The notes beneath the pieces are model-generated. The model made no database searches. It saw only the letters and a list, made by a program, of their open reading frames with translations, and was not told where the DNA came from. The position numbers were made by a program, and so were the translations under genes. From Urechis unicinctus (Eukaryota; Annelida; Polychaeta; Xenopneusta; Urechidae), in the NCBI GenBank assembly GCA_034190875.2, contig CM067344.1:29201533-29265532 (forward strand): a DNA stretch of 64,000 nucleotides, read 5' to 3'. Of the stretch, positions 1 through 11,482 are shown one piece after another (positions within the stretch are counted from its first letter, which is position 1; every line of letters begins with the position of its first letter).

Positions 1-826
1 TAGAGCTATTTCTCCCCACCCTCCTTTCGGGACCCCTTATGATACTGTGTGAGCATCAAGCTCAGGTATATTTTTGTGGCTTAGTTGGAAATTATTCTTT
101 AAACCTATATTTGTATACCGACTCAGCCGTCGATTCATTCCCGATCCACATTACTGCTTGTTGAGTAAACCAGCTTCGGATTCTGGCGTAAACTTCTCAC
201 AACTATGACGAACATCGATTCTTTTTTCCAATTAATGTAAATTAAAACACGCGTTGACATAGTTAAGAAATGTCTCCCATTCTTTCCCGTTTAGCGTATT
301 TGTCAATCACAGTGAGTTCCCGTGTGAATGATCCTCTGATTATCGCTCTGTCACTCATATAAGTACCCAAGGATTTTAACGAGACCTATGCCTCAATGTT
401 GTAATGCAACGTACAATCAATAATAATTTACAGCCAGCAAGGATAATCAATGCAACTTCGTTGTAGCCCGGGCCGACTCCACGGAGCGCCCGTAAAAACT
501 CTGACTTGACCTGAAAACAGTACTACCTCTATAGAAAAATGGCTAGTGGCCACTGGTCGCTCAATATGTCTCTAACTAATTAATGGACCACCCATATATA
601 GCATCCCCAATCATTCCCTTAACAACCGTATAGATGGGATAATTAAGCTTTTCTTAGTGTCGCCTCCCAGACATGACTGGTATGCTACAAAATGTATGGT
701 AAAATATGTGAAAGAGCTAGTGACGATGTCACAGTTCGTAGCTCGGTAAGGTAAATATATATATTTTTTTCTGCGTCGTATTGAACTCACAGTTCAGTCC
801 GCGACAAGAACTGTTGAAATTAAAGC
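1..826. other. Gene-free stretch, nothing recognised
   Basis: I see no supported gene, repeat family or RNA here. Only short chance open frames occur on either strand. Confidence 0.5.
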
Positions 827-1381
827 TCACCGGACGCCCTGCGGAACTTGGTTACTTTTTCGCTGTTGTGATCTCCTGCGCAGCACTCCAGTCAAAACTG
901 CGCTGACGGTATGTGGGCGTCCGCTAGGGGCGGGACTGCTCTGCGGATGAAGATTGGCGGCACATGAAAAACTTCCCACCCCAATGTTACATACATGGCC
1001 ATAGTCCCGAGGACTGGGGTTGCATGTACAATAGACATTCAGTCCGAGTAGCAGTAGATTTGAGAAGTCCAACCCTCGCAATAGTGAAATAAATAAGATT
1101 TTGACATACACGCAATTACGTCTTAATGACAGTTTCATTAGATTCCCTACACCGAAATTATCTTTAAGTGATGCTCCAGCCAACTCATTCATCAAATATT
1201 TCTGGGTACAAAAGTTGGCGAGAACTACAGTTAGGATAGTTTCTCGTTTTTCGAACGGTTGGTCCGGGGCTGATTTCATAGTCTCTGGTGCGTAGTCGCA
1301 GGTGCAAATAGCGCCAGCAAGTAGCTCTTTCGAACCAAGTATATGGAAGATGCTGCTGCACTCCCTCTGGCGTCTTCCCAC
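827..1381 (-). CDS. Hypothetical open frame, possible exon
   Basis: This is a 184-codon uninterrupted minus-strand frame, and I do not recognise the product. The first ~100 residues have a protein-like composition (ELLAGA, MNELAGASLKDNF). The rest is richer in Ser, Arg and Cys and looks less coding. The frame opens with GTG, so a real gene would need an upstream ATG or a splice acceptor. It has no recognisable domain and no signal peptide. It could be one exon of a host gene or a chance frame. Confidence 0.15.
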   Translation of the reverse strand: MGRRQRECSSIFHILGSKELLAGAICTCDYAPETMKSAPDQPFEKRETILTVVLANFCTQKYLMNELAGASLKDNFGVGNLMKLSLRRNCVYVKILFISLLRGLDFSNLLLLGLNVYCTCNPSPRDYGHVCNIGVGSFSCAANLHPQSSPAPSGRPHTVSAVLTGVLRRRSQQRKSNQVPQGVR

Positions 1382-1537
1382 AATTGAGTTTGGGAATTCA
1401 ACGGAATGATCTGTGTTCCCGTGTTTTATCTAGTTTTATCGAATAAAATCAACTCACCGAACATTTATCTGAACTGTGAATGAGTATGTCGGCCTAAAAT
1501 CACACCAAACGGTAATATCTGGGCCCGACTTGCCAAC

Positions 1538-1663
1538 ATGGCGGCGAGGCGACAACTGACCAGCGGAAGCTTTTACCAAATGGAACATAGCCGAGGTAGC
1601 GGGTTCGCAGGGACAAATTGTAGCACGAAGCTAAAAGCCAAAATGACCTTGTTTGATGTGTAG
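1538..1663 (+). CDS. Mini-ORF in a YY1-like start context
   Basis: This is a 41-codon frame starting aacATGGCGGCG. That sequence matches a strong Kozak context and the YY1 motif often found at animal gene starts. The protein is basic (MAARRQLTSG at the N-terminus) and resembles no family I know. It could be the first exon of a host gene. A weak GT donor lies about 19 codons in. I cannot find a convincing second exon. Confidence 0.2.
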   Translation: MAARRQLTSGSFYQMEHSRGSGFAGTNCSTKLKAKMTLFDV

Positions 1664-2387
1664 AAGAGGCCACTAACAATCACTGTCGCACAAATAGCAC
1701 ATCGAATCACGAAAAAAACAACGAAAACTTGGGGAAAAGGCGACAGGAACGATCAACTATATAGTTTTTGCCTATGTTCTCACCGCCATATTTACATCGG
1801 AAGTTTCTATGCCCTCTGGGATACCGTCCTCCACGCTTGTATTTCGGAAGGAAATATCACCGGTAAACTTGGAAAGTAATCGTAAATATATTTTTCGGTT
1901 GGCGATTGGATTATCTTAATCAAAACTTAATTATCACCTTCGACACTGATCGCCTGAATCTCAAAAAAGTGCGGTGTTCTGTCAGGATGTGTCTGAATCG
2001 ACAACACAATAGGTGGTTGTTCTGTTAGACCAACAAGGTAATAAAACCTGACGTTGGTCTGTTGGGCTACCAGCAAGCGGTCGCGTTGTCTAGTATACCA
2101 GTGCGATTACAAACTGGTTTTGCGAGCGGCAAGAATCGGGCTTGGTACAGGCAATTTTTATTTGTAAGCTGTCCACCAAGTAGATACAAGACAACGAATG
2201 GACACTTGAAAGATAAGAATCAATTCTACCATCTATATACATGTAAATACACTGATTATTCATTCAATTTGAATGAATCATTCACAATTATGAATCCTTT
2301 GGTCTGTAAAAAGCGTTTTTATAACCCACAAACCATGCATCTATCCCGGGGGGCAGTTAAGTGTATAGAGGTAGTATATATTTGCCG
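1664..2387. other. Gene-free stretch, nothing recognised
   Basis: AT-rich DNA with only short chance frames. I see no repeat shared with the rest of the window. Confidence 0.4.
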
Positions 2388-2580
2388 CGTGACGGGGTAT
2401 GTTTTTTGGGCCTCTCGACTTGTACGACGGGTTTTTGGGCCTCATACTTGTACGACGGGGTATCTTTTTCAGCTTCAATCTGTACAACGGGTTATGCATT
2501 CGCATAATACCTTGTACGACGGGGTATGCTTTTGGCCATTTTGACCTTGTACGACGGGTACGGGTTTTCGAGGTCTGCGG
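2388..2580. repeat. Degenerate minisatellite, about six units
   Basis: The motif cttgtacgacggggtatg recurs about six times at 28-36 bp spacing, near 2389, 2419, 2447, 2480, 2512 and 2547. It is often followed by tttttgggcc. The open frames crossing it on both strands are by-products of the repeat. Confidence 0.75.
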
Positions 2581-2609
2581 CATACCCCTATCCAGAATAA
2601 GGTCAAGTG

Positions 2610-2623
2610 CCCCCCCCCCCCCC
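2610..2623. repeat. Poly-C tract
   Basis: A run of about 14 C just after the minisatellite. Similar C runs occur near 11383-11406 and 61269-61288. Confidence 0.9.
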
Positions 2624-2809
2624 ACGGGGCCGCTATATGCTATGAATCTGGTCATGTATATCACAATTTGTAATACACATGAAAATTAAATTAGTGATCC
2701 AGGATTTCATCGTCACTGTCAGTTAATGATGGCATGCAGGCACAACAATGATATAAACAAGGGGTTTCTTATCAAATATTGACTAGACATTTGAATAGAA
2801 TTATATTCA

Positions 2810-3032
2810 CTAGCCCTACAAGACGTCTGCGTAGACGTCTTACCGTTTCTCGAAACAACGCCACTCAATTATTTTTAGATCGATTCAGAAACTACCAAAC
2901 ACCAAACATACACAAGTGATGGAGTTATAGAATGCAATGATGTTTTTACGGACAATATGATATTTCGGCTGGTGATTTCCATCATCCGTGGATTGTTATA
3001 GTTGATCACTTGGGAAGCGGGACAAAACGTCA
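2810..3032 (-). mobile_element. Helitron-like 3' end
   Basis: Read on the minus strand, the stretch ends in a perfect 9-bp stem with a 4-nt loop (AAGACGTCT / AGACGTCTT). Six bases later comes CTAG, followed by T. Hairpin plus CTRR plus T is the usual Helitron 3' terminus. A related sequence with an equivalent hairpin lies at 32744-33347. No Rep/helicase coding is visible, so it would be non-autonomous. The other end is cut by the inverted-repeat transposon that begins near 3033. The family call is inferred from the terminus alone. Confidence 0.4.
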
Positions 3033-4456
3033 GTACAACGTATTTTGCCCCCCATTTCGCGATTCTCGAAAAGTATAATCGCTGTCGACCATATTGGGGC
3101 TCCACAACCACACGAGCCACGGGGGTCCATAGGGAAGGCCCACGAGTCGCAGGTGCCAGTCCAGCGGGGTTTTGGCTATTCGGAGGGCTTCTATTCCACC
3201 ATGTGCTCGAAGGGCTTCATGTATCCTGTATCCATGAACCGGGACTGCAGTTGGGCTTTCCGAGGTTTCCAAGAACAAGATTTTGCCTATCTTTGGCGAC
3301 CGCAAAGTTCCTACAAAGATACTTTCCGGCTGGCAACGCCGATGCTTTTTGCTGCTCCTCCATTCGATGTGTTGGCAGTTCTAGTTCTGTAGGACCTCCA
3401 TAGTTTGGCAATGGTTTTCCCGGGGGCGGTGGCCCTGGTGGCAAATTTGGAAGATCTGGATATTTGTCCTTTCCTGTGAGACATCTCCAGTGGCAGTCCT
3501 TTTGTTGGCAAACACAGTTCTCTGACAGACTCCCAACGAGCTGTGCGTATCGTATGCACCACACAAGGCATTTTCGTGTAGAGATTCTGGATGTTTCGGA
3601 TGCAAGACAGGATTTCTATTGTCTCTGGGACTACAAGCGGCAATGGGACCAGTCTGGGTTCGCAGGCAATGTTGCGGTGGCTCCACAGCGGGCATTTCTT
3701 GCTATCGACGCAGTGGTCTGTTGCCCCACATTTGCAAGTACTATCTGGATCCTCGAAGATCTTTGGAGGTGGGTCTATTTGGAGACAATCGCCATCGCAT
3801 TTGCTGTGTCGTTTGTCTGCTTTTCGGAGCCTCGAAGAAACAATACGAAGCTTGCCGTCGCTGGGGCCCCACTTGTACAGGTAGACAAAGTCGAGAATAT
3901 GGCATGCCTGGACTGGTTCTTAGAAGCTTGCAAGGTATATTTCTAGGGTTTTATCTGGTATCGTTCGTAGATGCCAAACCCAAGGGCCAATCTCTAGCTC
4001 TCTTCTGGATAAAACAAGTAGGGAAACCTCTTTTCTAGCAGACCCCAGTTTTCCGCTCGTTGTTCGAAAGAAGGCAGTGCTGGGTAGCCTTTAGAGTCCA
4101 GGATAGTATACATATAACATTTTCTGGGGCTATTCCACGGATTTTTGGTGCCTTGCTTGCGAAATGTGGTGTTTCTCCTTTGCTGCACGAACAGACATGG
4201 CTCCAGATCGTATCTCGGTATAGGCTTCTCGTGGTAGGGTTGTTCTTGGCATGGTATATACCTATGTACTAGCAAAGCTCTAAAAGGGGGTACACAGTGG
4301 GTCGGATGGCTCTGTGGCCGCTGGACTGGCACCTGCGACTCGTGGCCCTTCCCTATTGACCCCCGTGGCTCGTGTGGTTGTGGAGCCCCATATGGTCGAC
4401 AGCGAGTTATACTTTTCGTGGTAAAATTAGTCGAAATGGGGGGCTAAAATACGTTG
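3033..4456. mobile_element. DNA transposon with ~130-bp terminal inverted repeats
   Basis: The left end (about 3033-3165) matches the reverse complement of the right end (about 4322-4456) over roughly 130 bp. It begins caacgtattttgcccccc and includes the shared core gtcgaccatatggggctcc. Small indels separate the arms. The interior has broken minus-strand coding-like pieces, among them a Cys/His cluster near 3690-3760 (CKCGATDH..C) resembling a zinc knuckle and a Pro-rich stretch near 3400-3450. I see no transposase motif. It is probably a non-autonomous or decayed element of unknown superfamily. Target-site duplication is unclear, because the terminal motif also occurs outside the element at 4465 and 4609. 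Confidence 0.75.
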
Positions 4457-4715
4457 AAAGGAGGCCTAAAATACGTTGAAATGGAACATTCTGGACCCTG
4501 TTCGGTAATAGCCCCCTGTTCGACTAACAAATCATTAGTGCAAGTGTACGTTTTGTACCCGTAAATTTGGAGCCTCTCGATGAAAATCATTAGTCGAACT
4601 GGGCTAAAATACGTTGAAATGGGCCTATTCATTAGTGTAAGTGGGTCTTTTTGTGGGCTCACAGAAAATAGTAGTATAGGTAGGTGGGCTGGATCCACCA
4701 TTACCTATACTACTC
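4457..4715. repeat. Extra transposon-end motifs and an imperfect hairpin
   Basis: The motif ctaaaatacgttgaaatgg from the end of the preceding transposon recurs near 4465 and 4609, which suggests nested or partial element ends. Positions 4669-4713 form an imperfect hairpin with arms starting agtagtataggta. A hairpin with similar agtagtat arms lies near 52826. Confidence 0.5.
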
Positions 4716-4904
4716 CGTTCGCCAATCGTTCAGTGTGCATCATAATGTTCCACGCAAATTTGTCAGTGAACGTACTCCAGGTGAACGGTTGGCCACTGAA
4801 CGAATTATGTGCTGTGATGGTAGGATCTTTGGATACCCTATGTGGAGGGTTGGGTGATTCTCAACGCATGCATCGGGTTAGTAGCATGGCAGCGTGACAC
4901 TGTT

Positions 4905-4990
4905 GTCTCCATGGCAGATATGTTTAACGCTATACTAATATAACGAATCCTAGCCTGCACAGAAGCCGATGCGCAAGGAGATCGACTGAG
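4905..4990 (-). repeat. Dispersed repeat, inverted copy of 12583-12660
   Basis: About 80 bp, including ccatggcagatatgttt and gatgcgcaaggagatcg, match the reverse complement of a segment in intron 2 of Reeler gene 1 (12583-12660). The element type is unknown. Confidence 0.65.
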
Positions 4991-6039
4991 AGCGTCGCGA
5001 ACAACCTCAGCATATACTTCGAATTTGCAAGCGACGAAAACTACATCTGAAGGGATTGACGATTACGTCAACACGCTCACAAAACATTTCACAGTCGCTG
5101 GAAGGTGGTGGGGGGTGTGGTGATCTTTTAAGGGTGGGGGAGATAATGTCTGATAATATCATGACATCTTTCTTGACCTGAAGTATTACCTTTGCGGTTC
5201 TTTTTGGGGCAGTTAGCGTTTTTGGCTTTACAATAAACAGCGAACAGGCAAAAACCAACTGAGGAGTCGCCAGCCGACACCACCTGGGGAGCGTTCATGT
5301 CTCGCAACGCATATTGCATATCAGCTTTAAGAGAAAACAACAAGACTGAGTTCAACCATCTGTGACATTTTGTGTCTTCCTTCGACCAGGAAGTAGAATC
5401 TTCTACCACCGTGCACGACATCATAAAAAATCTTTGACTGGTGACTCGCCCAAACGCTGACAAGCAGCCATGGCGCGCACGGAGCAATACCCAGCGGTAT
5501 CATGTCAATGCGCCCACCCCCCCGGGGGGTGATACGCGTTCGTGTTACAGAAAGGAAGCGAATGTATATACTGAATGCTACATATTTCATTCAATAGAGG
5601 AACAGTATTGATGAATTTATATTTGCTGATAAGAAATGAATTTAAATCATATTGACTACCGTCCATAGAAACCATGCATTGCAGCATCGCCCTCAGATAG
5701 AGTGCTGTAAGGGCGTTTGGACTCGTGACGCATTTATGCCCGTGACAAAACGCGTACAGATACAGAAACCGAGCACCAGAAAAATGTGTTATATTTTAAT
5801 TATGGAATTAGCTTTAATGTTATAATTGATCATTTATATATAAAAAAACCAGTGAAATAAAGCGAGAATACGAAGTAAATACAGGAATATGTACTAGAAG
5901 CCCACACAAAAATACATATAACTCAATACAACACGGGCTCTTTATTGAACATTCATAAAACATACATACATACAAACATAATACAACTCGGACTCTACAT
6001 TAATACAATTACCAATTGCATTTTTGGAAGATGGAGTAG
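4991..6039. other. No supported gene; overlapping minus-strand frames
   Basis: Several overlapping minus-strand frames (for example 5128-5487) have no recognisable domain. One small frame near 5472 starts in a good ATG context (gcgccATGGCT) but closes after 16 codons. I do not support a gene here. Confidence 0.3.
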
Positions 6040-6045
6040 ATAGGC

Positions 6046-6176
6046 TGAGCACGTGGATACGATCAAAGTGCTCTGCGACATGACACGTGGTGAGTTGTGA
6101 GCGGGAAGTGGCGTGAGTACAAAGCACATCGCGACGAGACACGTGGTGAGTTGTGAGCGGGAAGTGGCGTGGGTAT
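6046..6176. repeat. 56-bp tandem duplication carrying CACGTG E-boxes
   Basis: The sequence acacgtggtgagttgtgagc occurs at 6083 and again 56 bp later, with the following gggaagtggcgtg also repeated. Each copy holds a CACGTG E-box, and a third E-box lies just upstream near 6050. A regulatory role is possible but rests only on the motif. Confidence 0.6.
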
Positions 6177-6179
6177 ACC

Positions 6180-8230
6180 CCCACCCCCGTACCCTCGGGT
6201 TATTGCTTACTATACCTGTACAGAGAGTTATGAGACAACCGCTTGGCTGTGTGTTATACGGTTGACGCCGATGACGAAGGCACTTTTCCATTGGAAGCGT
6301 TTTTGCATTGTCTACAACAGCTAAGTCACCTGGTGAGAATAATGTTACATCATCATATAAATGAGGTTAATCTTTCGCAACTTGTCCTAAGATCTTCTAA
6401 CCTAAGCTGAGTTACAAGATTGAAAAATAGTCTATGCAAGATGCATGCGCTTGAGAATATTGGTTCGAAATAGGTAATGCGTGCTGTCGGCATAATGAAG
6501 GCGAAATGGGGGGTTTCCCTTCATTAATAGCAGACCGTTGACAAACACGCGGTATTGGATATGATTTTTTTATGGTGTCAGGGGTGTGGGCATTGGATCT
6601 TGTTGAGAGGAACGGGTTAGGGTCAAGAGTGCGATTGCAAAAGAGGTGAGCGGTTCAAGCACCAGGATGTGTGCGATCACGGAAGTACAGTACGGCTGTT
6701 ATTTTGTCAAGGGGGTATGATGCATGGCTTTGGCCTTTGATCTCGTGAAGAAAACTTCTATTAAGATCAGATCAAGCGAGGCGTAATGAATGGGAATGTT
6801 TGCGCAACGATATTCGAATCTCACTCGGCGTTGTTGTCAATTCCAAAATATACCTCTACACACTTGGGGTGCTTGCGTCACAAGTCGGGGATACAAAACG
6901 CAATAACGATTATGGCAATTTTTTTGTTATGCCAGACTGAGTTCATTTGCCGAATAAAAGCTGTAGTTGTCAGAACCATTTACTCGACTCCTTTTGAAAT
7001 GTTGAAGTTATTAGGCTCCCTTTGGGCGTGATGTTCAACCAACTAGAACCGCTTCTTGCTTCGGTTGCTTTGTTCTATCCAATGCAAATGTAACGACACG
7101 AGTCGCGACAGCTCACTCGAAGCACATCCTCCTGTGGGAACATTCACCTCCATATCGTCTACGCCAAGCGGTTATTCTAGAAGGTAAGCCGCGATAAACG
7201 CCTTTATCCTGCAGTGCTGGGGCAGATAGATAATTTGCCCCCAGATTATTTAAGTTTAAGGGCTTTAATTGACAGGCTTAGTTGTTTCTTCTATGTACAA
7301 CATCTACAACAGACTGAGAGCCAGACTTGTCACTTAGGTGTAAAATTATTGAGGAATTTTGACCAAAACTAGTTCCTGAAATGAACCGTTGTTGACGACG
7401 CATTGATGATAGAGAGGTTGTCCAAACTAGGCGTACATTGCAGAGTGACATCACAAGTTTATTTTCGCCTCAGTCGTCGTCATCGCCGTCGAACTGCGAA
7501 GTGGGCATGATATAGAGCGATGATAACGATTGATAAGCTTTTCAAACAGCCCCAACCTGCCTTATATCGCTCAAACAGTGACTCCGGAAACGTTTGTGGT
7601 ACTAGGGCCAAAGTGATTATGGCTAGCGAAGCTATAAACTCTTTGCTAGGGCTACCGATGACGCTTTAGTTATTCAATGAAATATTCCGGATAAATCGAA
7701 ACACCATAAAATCAAAATACTGAGCAATTGATATTTGAAATAGCATATGAAGGAATGGCTGAGTGGATGAGTCGCAATTTTATCTCCGAATGGAGGTGTC
7801 GCAGTCATTTATTTTCACGGATTTTTGTTTGCATGAGAAAGCTATAAATAATTCATAAGTAGGTGAGTTTTATGAATTGTTTAGAATAGAACTAACCCCA
7901 ATTGAAAGCAAATTTAGAAGCGCTCATTACGAAGTCTACTTCATTGATATCGTCGGATTCTGGTAACTTAATCAACATTAACTTGCGACCAAATAACGAT
8001 GAAAATCAGACATATAGCGATGGTTTTAGAAGTGACCATGCACTTTTTTTTAAAAAAAGAGCGCTTTGGAAAACTCTTTTGCCTGGAGATATATATTGAA
8101 ACAAACCAGTATGTGTACAATTGTTAACGCACTTCACAAGGAATCACCTGCCGCGCTGTAGAGTCTGTAATATGGTTGACTTCAGGGCCAGAACTATAAT
8201 TTAATTATGCTGATAATTAACGCCTGTCAA
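6180..8230. other. Gene-free stretch, nothing recognised
   Basis: I see only short chance frames and no repeat shared with the rest of the window. Confidence 0.4.
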
Positions 8231-8238
8231 CATGCGTT

Positions 8239-8306
8239 ACCCGTGATGTAGAGGTTAGCTGCGTCGCCAGTCTAATTACACGATGTGGGTTCCATCCCAA
8301 GGCGTG
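8239..8306 (+). repeat. tRNA-like head of a possible SINE
   Basis: The stretch has an A-box-like segment (gatgtagaggttagc) and, about 35 bp later, a B-box-like segment (gggttccatcccaa). This is the layout of an RNA polymerase III internal promoter. The anticodon stem does not pair properly, so it is not a working tRNA. A tRNA-derived SINE is the likeliest reading. Its 3' limit is not clear. Confidence 0.4.
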
Positions 8307-8789
8307 AAAACCTGACTGGATCAATTGGATGCTCAAATATGTATACTCGACTTTAACGGCTTGGGTTTCGCAGCCCGATCTGGGCAACGGGTTTGTGCCA
8401 AATGGGCGAAGGAATTTTTCTTTAGAAATTCGAAGGATTTTTTTAAAGAAATGCACCTTTATGGGTAGATATCCCAGCATCCTAATCTTCTCATCCGTTA
8501 TCATCACGATATGTTTCACCGAACATGTTATAGCTTCGCAAGGAGGGCTCACTTCATTTGGCTGATGGCCTCATGCTGTGGGCAATTCCAGCGCGCCCAC
8601 CGTCATGGAGTTACCATGAAGTCAACGAATGCAAGTGGGGTGCTGCTTATGTTAAAATAATCAAGTTGGGGAATCATGTGATTTTAACAACGCAATTTTC
8701 GGCGAATCTGTGCAATTTTGACTTAACTTCCATATTTGTTTAGCTGCTTAAATGACTCGTTTATCTTTAATGTTCTCCATCGATGTAGG

Positions 8790-10400
8790 CGCATTGAAAC
8801 AGACTCCGAACTTTGTTTACAAAAATATTCAAATGATTAACGACCTTGACCAGTAACTACGCATGCGCAACTATACCATTTTTAGGTATTATGGCTCTAA
8901 CTCCGCCCGTTTTTAACTACGGATTCATTGTAGCGTCTACCGTGTACCATATTTGGTCTAAAATTCACGTCCCTTCAAAAATAAGAAAACGAGCTTTGGC
9001 CATAAACAAAGCTGGGGTCAGCGATTACATTTGTGTTTTTGGATATCAATACTAAAAGTAGTGGTGGATAATTTAAAGAAAAACAACAGAATTTAGATGT
9101 TATTTGATGAAAAGCACCTTTAATAACGTTGGTAAATTTGAAGACGCTAAGTTTGTTCAAATCTAGAAACGATGGCTATTTTAGCTCCGGGTTAAAATTT
9201 AGTATCGTTGCTAAAAAAAAATACGGATGAGATGAGGTTGACCATCGGGGCCCCCATGCCCACTGTAGGTTTCGCAATACAGTGTTTTTGGTGCTACAAA
9301 GTGTGACGTCACATCGCTGATGACGGGCCAAACTCGCTCCTTAACGAGACTGTTCAGTCCCATTTTTGTAACGAGGTTGCCTAGCAAGCTGCTTGGCAAT
9401 CGCACCTGGGTTTTCAGACCTTAAGTCGCCACGCGGCGCTAGGGCGCTGCGGTCTCTGAAAATAGATCCTTACTCCGGCTGTCGCCATTTTTGTTGTGAG
9501 CAATTACTCTTCCTGCTTGTCGGTCTAATTTTTGCGGTTCTTGGTTTTGGGGAGGCACCGTAATCGATGAAACGACACAACCAAATAAAACAGATTTCTA
9601 TTGTACATCATAATTATTGCCAGTCAAATAATAATGTTGAAAATTTCTCTGCATGATTTCTGATCAAGTAAAATTTGCGGCACAAATCAAAAGATGGCAT
9701 TATTTATGTCTGCGATAAACGTAGTAATGTATTAACAAAATGGTACCTTAGAGCCCGATATGGGGCTGAACAGCCTCTTGAACATCTTTCCTCTGCTACA
9801 GTCAAACTAATGTTTCGGTGACCACTATCAGGGTGTGTATCAAACTTACAGTGTAATTTAGAGAATCACTGGGGCTAAAATATATGGATGATTCACCCAC
9901 AGGAAACAATTTTGCGGACTACATGCTAGAAGTAAAAAGCCTTATCTAGAACAGACATGCTATAAGGAACCCCTGTTGTTGTAGAACCAGTTTAGCTGTT
10001 TTCACACCTTTTGCGCGCGCAGCGTGAGGTCGGACGGGATCATGACGTCATCATTTTGCAGCCCTGTACCTAGTAAGTTTTGTGGTTTCATTGTCGAGTT
10101 AAACAATTAAAGCAATTCGTGAATTTAGGTACTTAGTAGATGTTTAAATTCTATTGCTAGGAATCGTAGTCACTTGGCGATGTCAATGCTGGATTTAACA
10201 GCTTTGTGGATTGACAAACGCTCAGCCTATTTCAATCTACAAACGTTCATAAATCAAGGATCGTGGTTAAAATCACACCTTTCCTCTCCTGGTAACGGAG
10301 ATATCTTATTGGTCGAGGCGACCAGGCCTTCAAATTTCCATGTGGTTTTTAGGTGGCATGTACGAACAGTTTGTCGGAAGTAAGCCCTCTGTGTGTAGTG
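8790..10400 (+). promoter_or_regulatory. Promoter-like block, copy 1 (upstream of Reeler gene 1)
   Basis: This is the most diverged of five copies of a conserved block. It holds an NRF1-like GCATGCGCAA at 8861-8870, a perfect CRE palindrome TGACGTCA at 10043-10050 and an inverted CCAAT box (ATTGG) near 10308. A MITE (9341-9782) is inserted inside. The other copies start near 18560, 26180, 34830 and 46190. The block may drive the plus-strand Reeler gene about 1.4 kb downstream, or a minus-strand gene on its other side. The motifs are seen; the promoter role is inferred. Confidence 0.4.
9341..9782. mobile_element. MITE, independent insertion
   Basis: A ~440-bp element without coding capacity. 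Its ends are inverted copies of AGAGRCYGTTCAGYCCC preceded by TTAA-like bases. The same family sits downstream of every Reeler last exon except in one truncated unit. This copy is more diverged and sits inside the promoter-like block, so it is a separate insertion. The superfamily is unknown. Confidence 0.7.
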
Positions 10401-10619
10401 ATAAGTTCTTTGAAATCACCTCGTTGATGGAGGTGACGTAAACCCCCACCTTCACCTCTGCCGTTGTGTGTCAGCATGTAAAGCGACAGACAGCGGGGGC
10501 CGGAGGAACAATCTACAGCATGTAGTCATAATGTTTGCTATTCGAAATTCATGATGAGTTGGTACGTTATGATGACGATATTGTAAGGATAAATTCATTA
10601 TGATAACATATATAACAAC

Positions 10620-10840
10620 GATCCCTCGACTCCAAGGTTTGACAACCCGACTGGTTACTCGTGACTCGGATTATCACGTACAAATGGCGGTCCTATCTCT
10701 GAAAAGGGATGTAAAAGATCCTCTGAGGACGACGTGCTCCCTGGCAGTGACCACCCTCAGAGTTACACACTCACTGCTAGTCGTACATAGCCTAGTTGCT
10801 AAACACGACTATAATTCGATGCACACACACGCACATTCAT
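10620..10840 (+). repeat. Dispersed repeat, inverted copy of 55665-55880
   Basis: About 200 bp, including aaaagggatgtaaaagatcc and gaggacgacgtgctcc, match the reverse complement of 55665-55880 inside the intron-1 insertion of Reeler gene 3. Function and family are unknown. Confidence 0.7.
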
Positions 10841-11382
10841 GTATGTGATCATAATGTTGCACTTGGTAATGATCCATTGTGATCTACGATTCTTTGGCAA
10901 ATGGGGACGAAGTTTAATTTCATCGTGATTTGATCTCTAATGATCAACGAATTGGATCCACTGAAGAAGTCGTTGTCAAGTTAATTTAACACCGATTCCT
11001 ACAGTAGTAAGAATGATTTTTGTCACCATAGCACGACTGAAAGAAATCTTTGATGCTATCGTGGCGGAAACAAATATATTGTCAACATAAAAATTGATGA
11101 TAAAGTCCTTACAATGTATTAATATTATTCAATATGGCCAGAACGGGGATGTGTCAAAGTCGATAAATCTGTCGAACAAATAAAAAGGTATCCAACGAGA
11201 TTCGACTGACTTAGTGTTATTCACCAGCGCTTGCGACCATAGTCTTAATGATATATTTATATTACCGTCGTGCGCGGCTAGACATAATGTATTGAAAGGC
11301 GGATGCCTAAGTGTGCGCGCAGTGTTGGTCAGGCGTCCACAACAGCAAGTAAACACGACCACCAATACCACAGCCCCATATT

Positions 11383-11406
11383 CCCCCCCCCCCCCCCCAC
11401 CCCCCG
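11383..11406. repeat. Poly-C tract in the 5' flank of gene 1
   Basis: A near-pure C run about 80 bp before the gene 1 start codon. Gene 3 has a C/A-rich stretch at the equivalent place (53513-53560). Confidence 0.85.
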
Positions 11407-11482
11407 CCCAACACACACCCGCAATATCTTTAGTTGGAATGAACATTGTGTTTCATATTGTTCAGTCCGAGGACCCGACAAG

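Noticed and set aside
2062-2689. Open frames on both strands across 2.0-2.7 kb
   Set aside because: They arise from the minisatellite and have no domain.
11308-11346. Short Cys-rich start MPKCARSVGQASTTA, repeated near 36390, 48890 and 61955, as a possible THAP-type first exon
   Set aside because: A GT follows in a fair donor context. However, the residues change freely between copies, the ATG is lost at 48890, and no partner exon is found.
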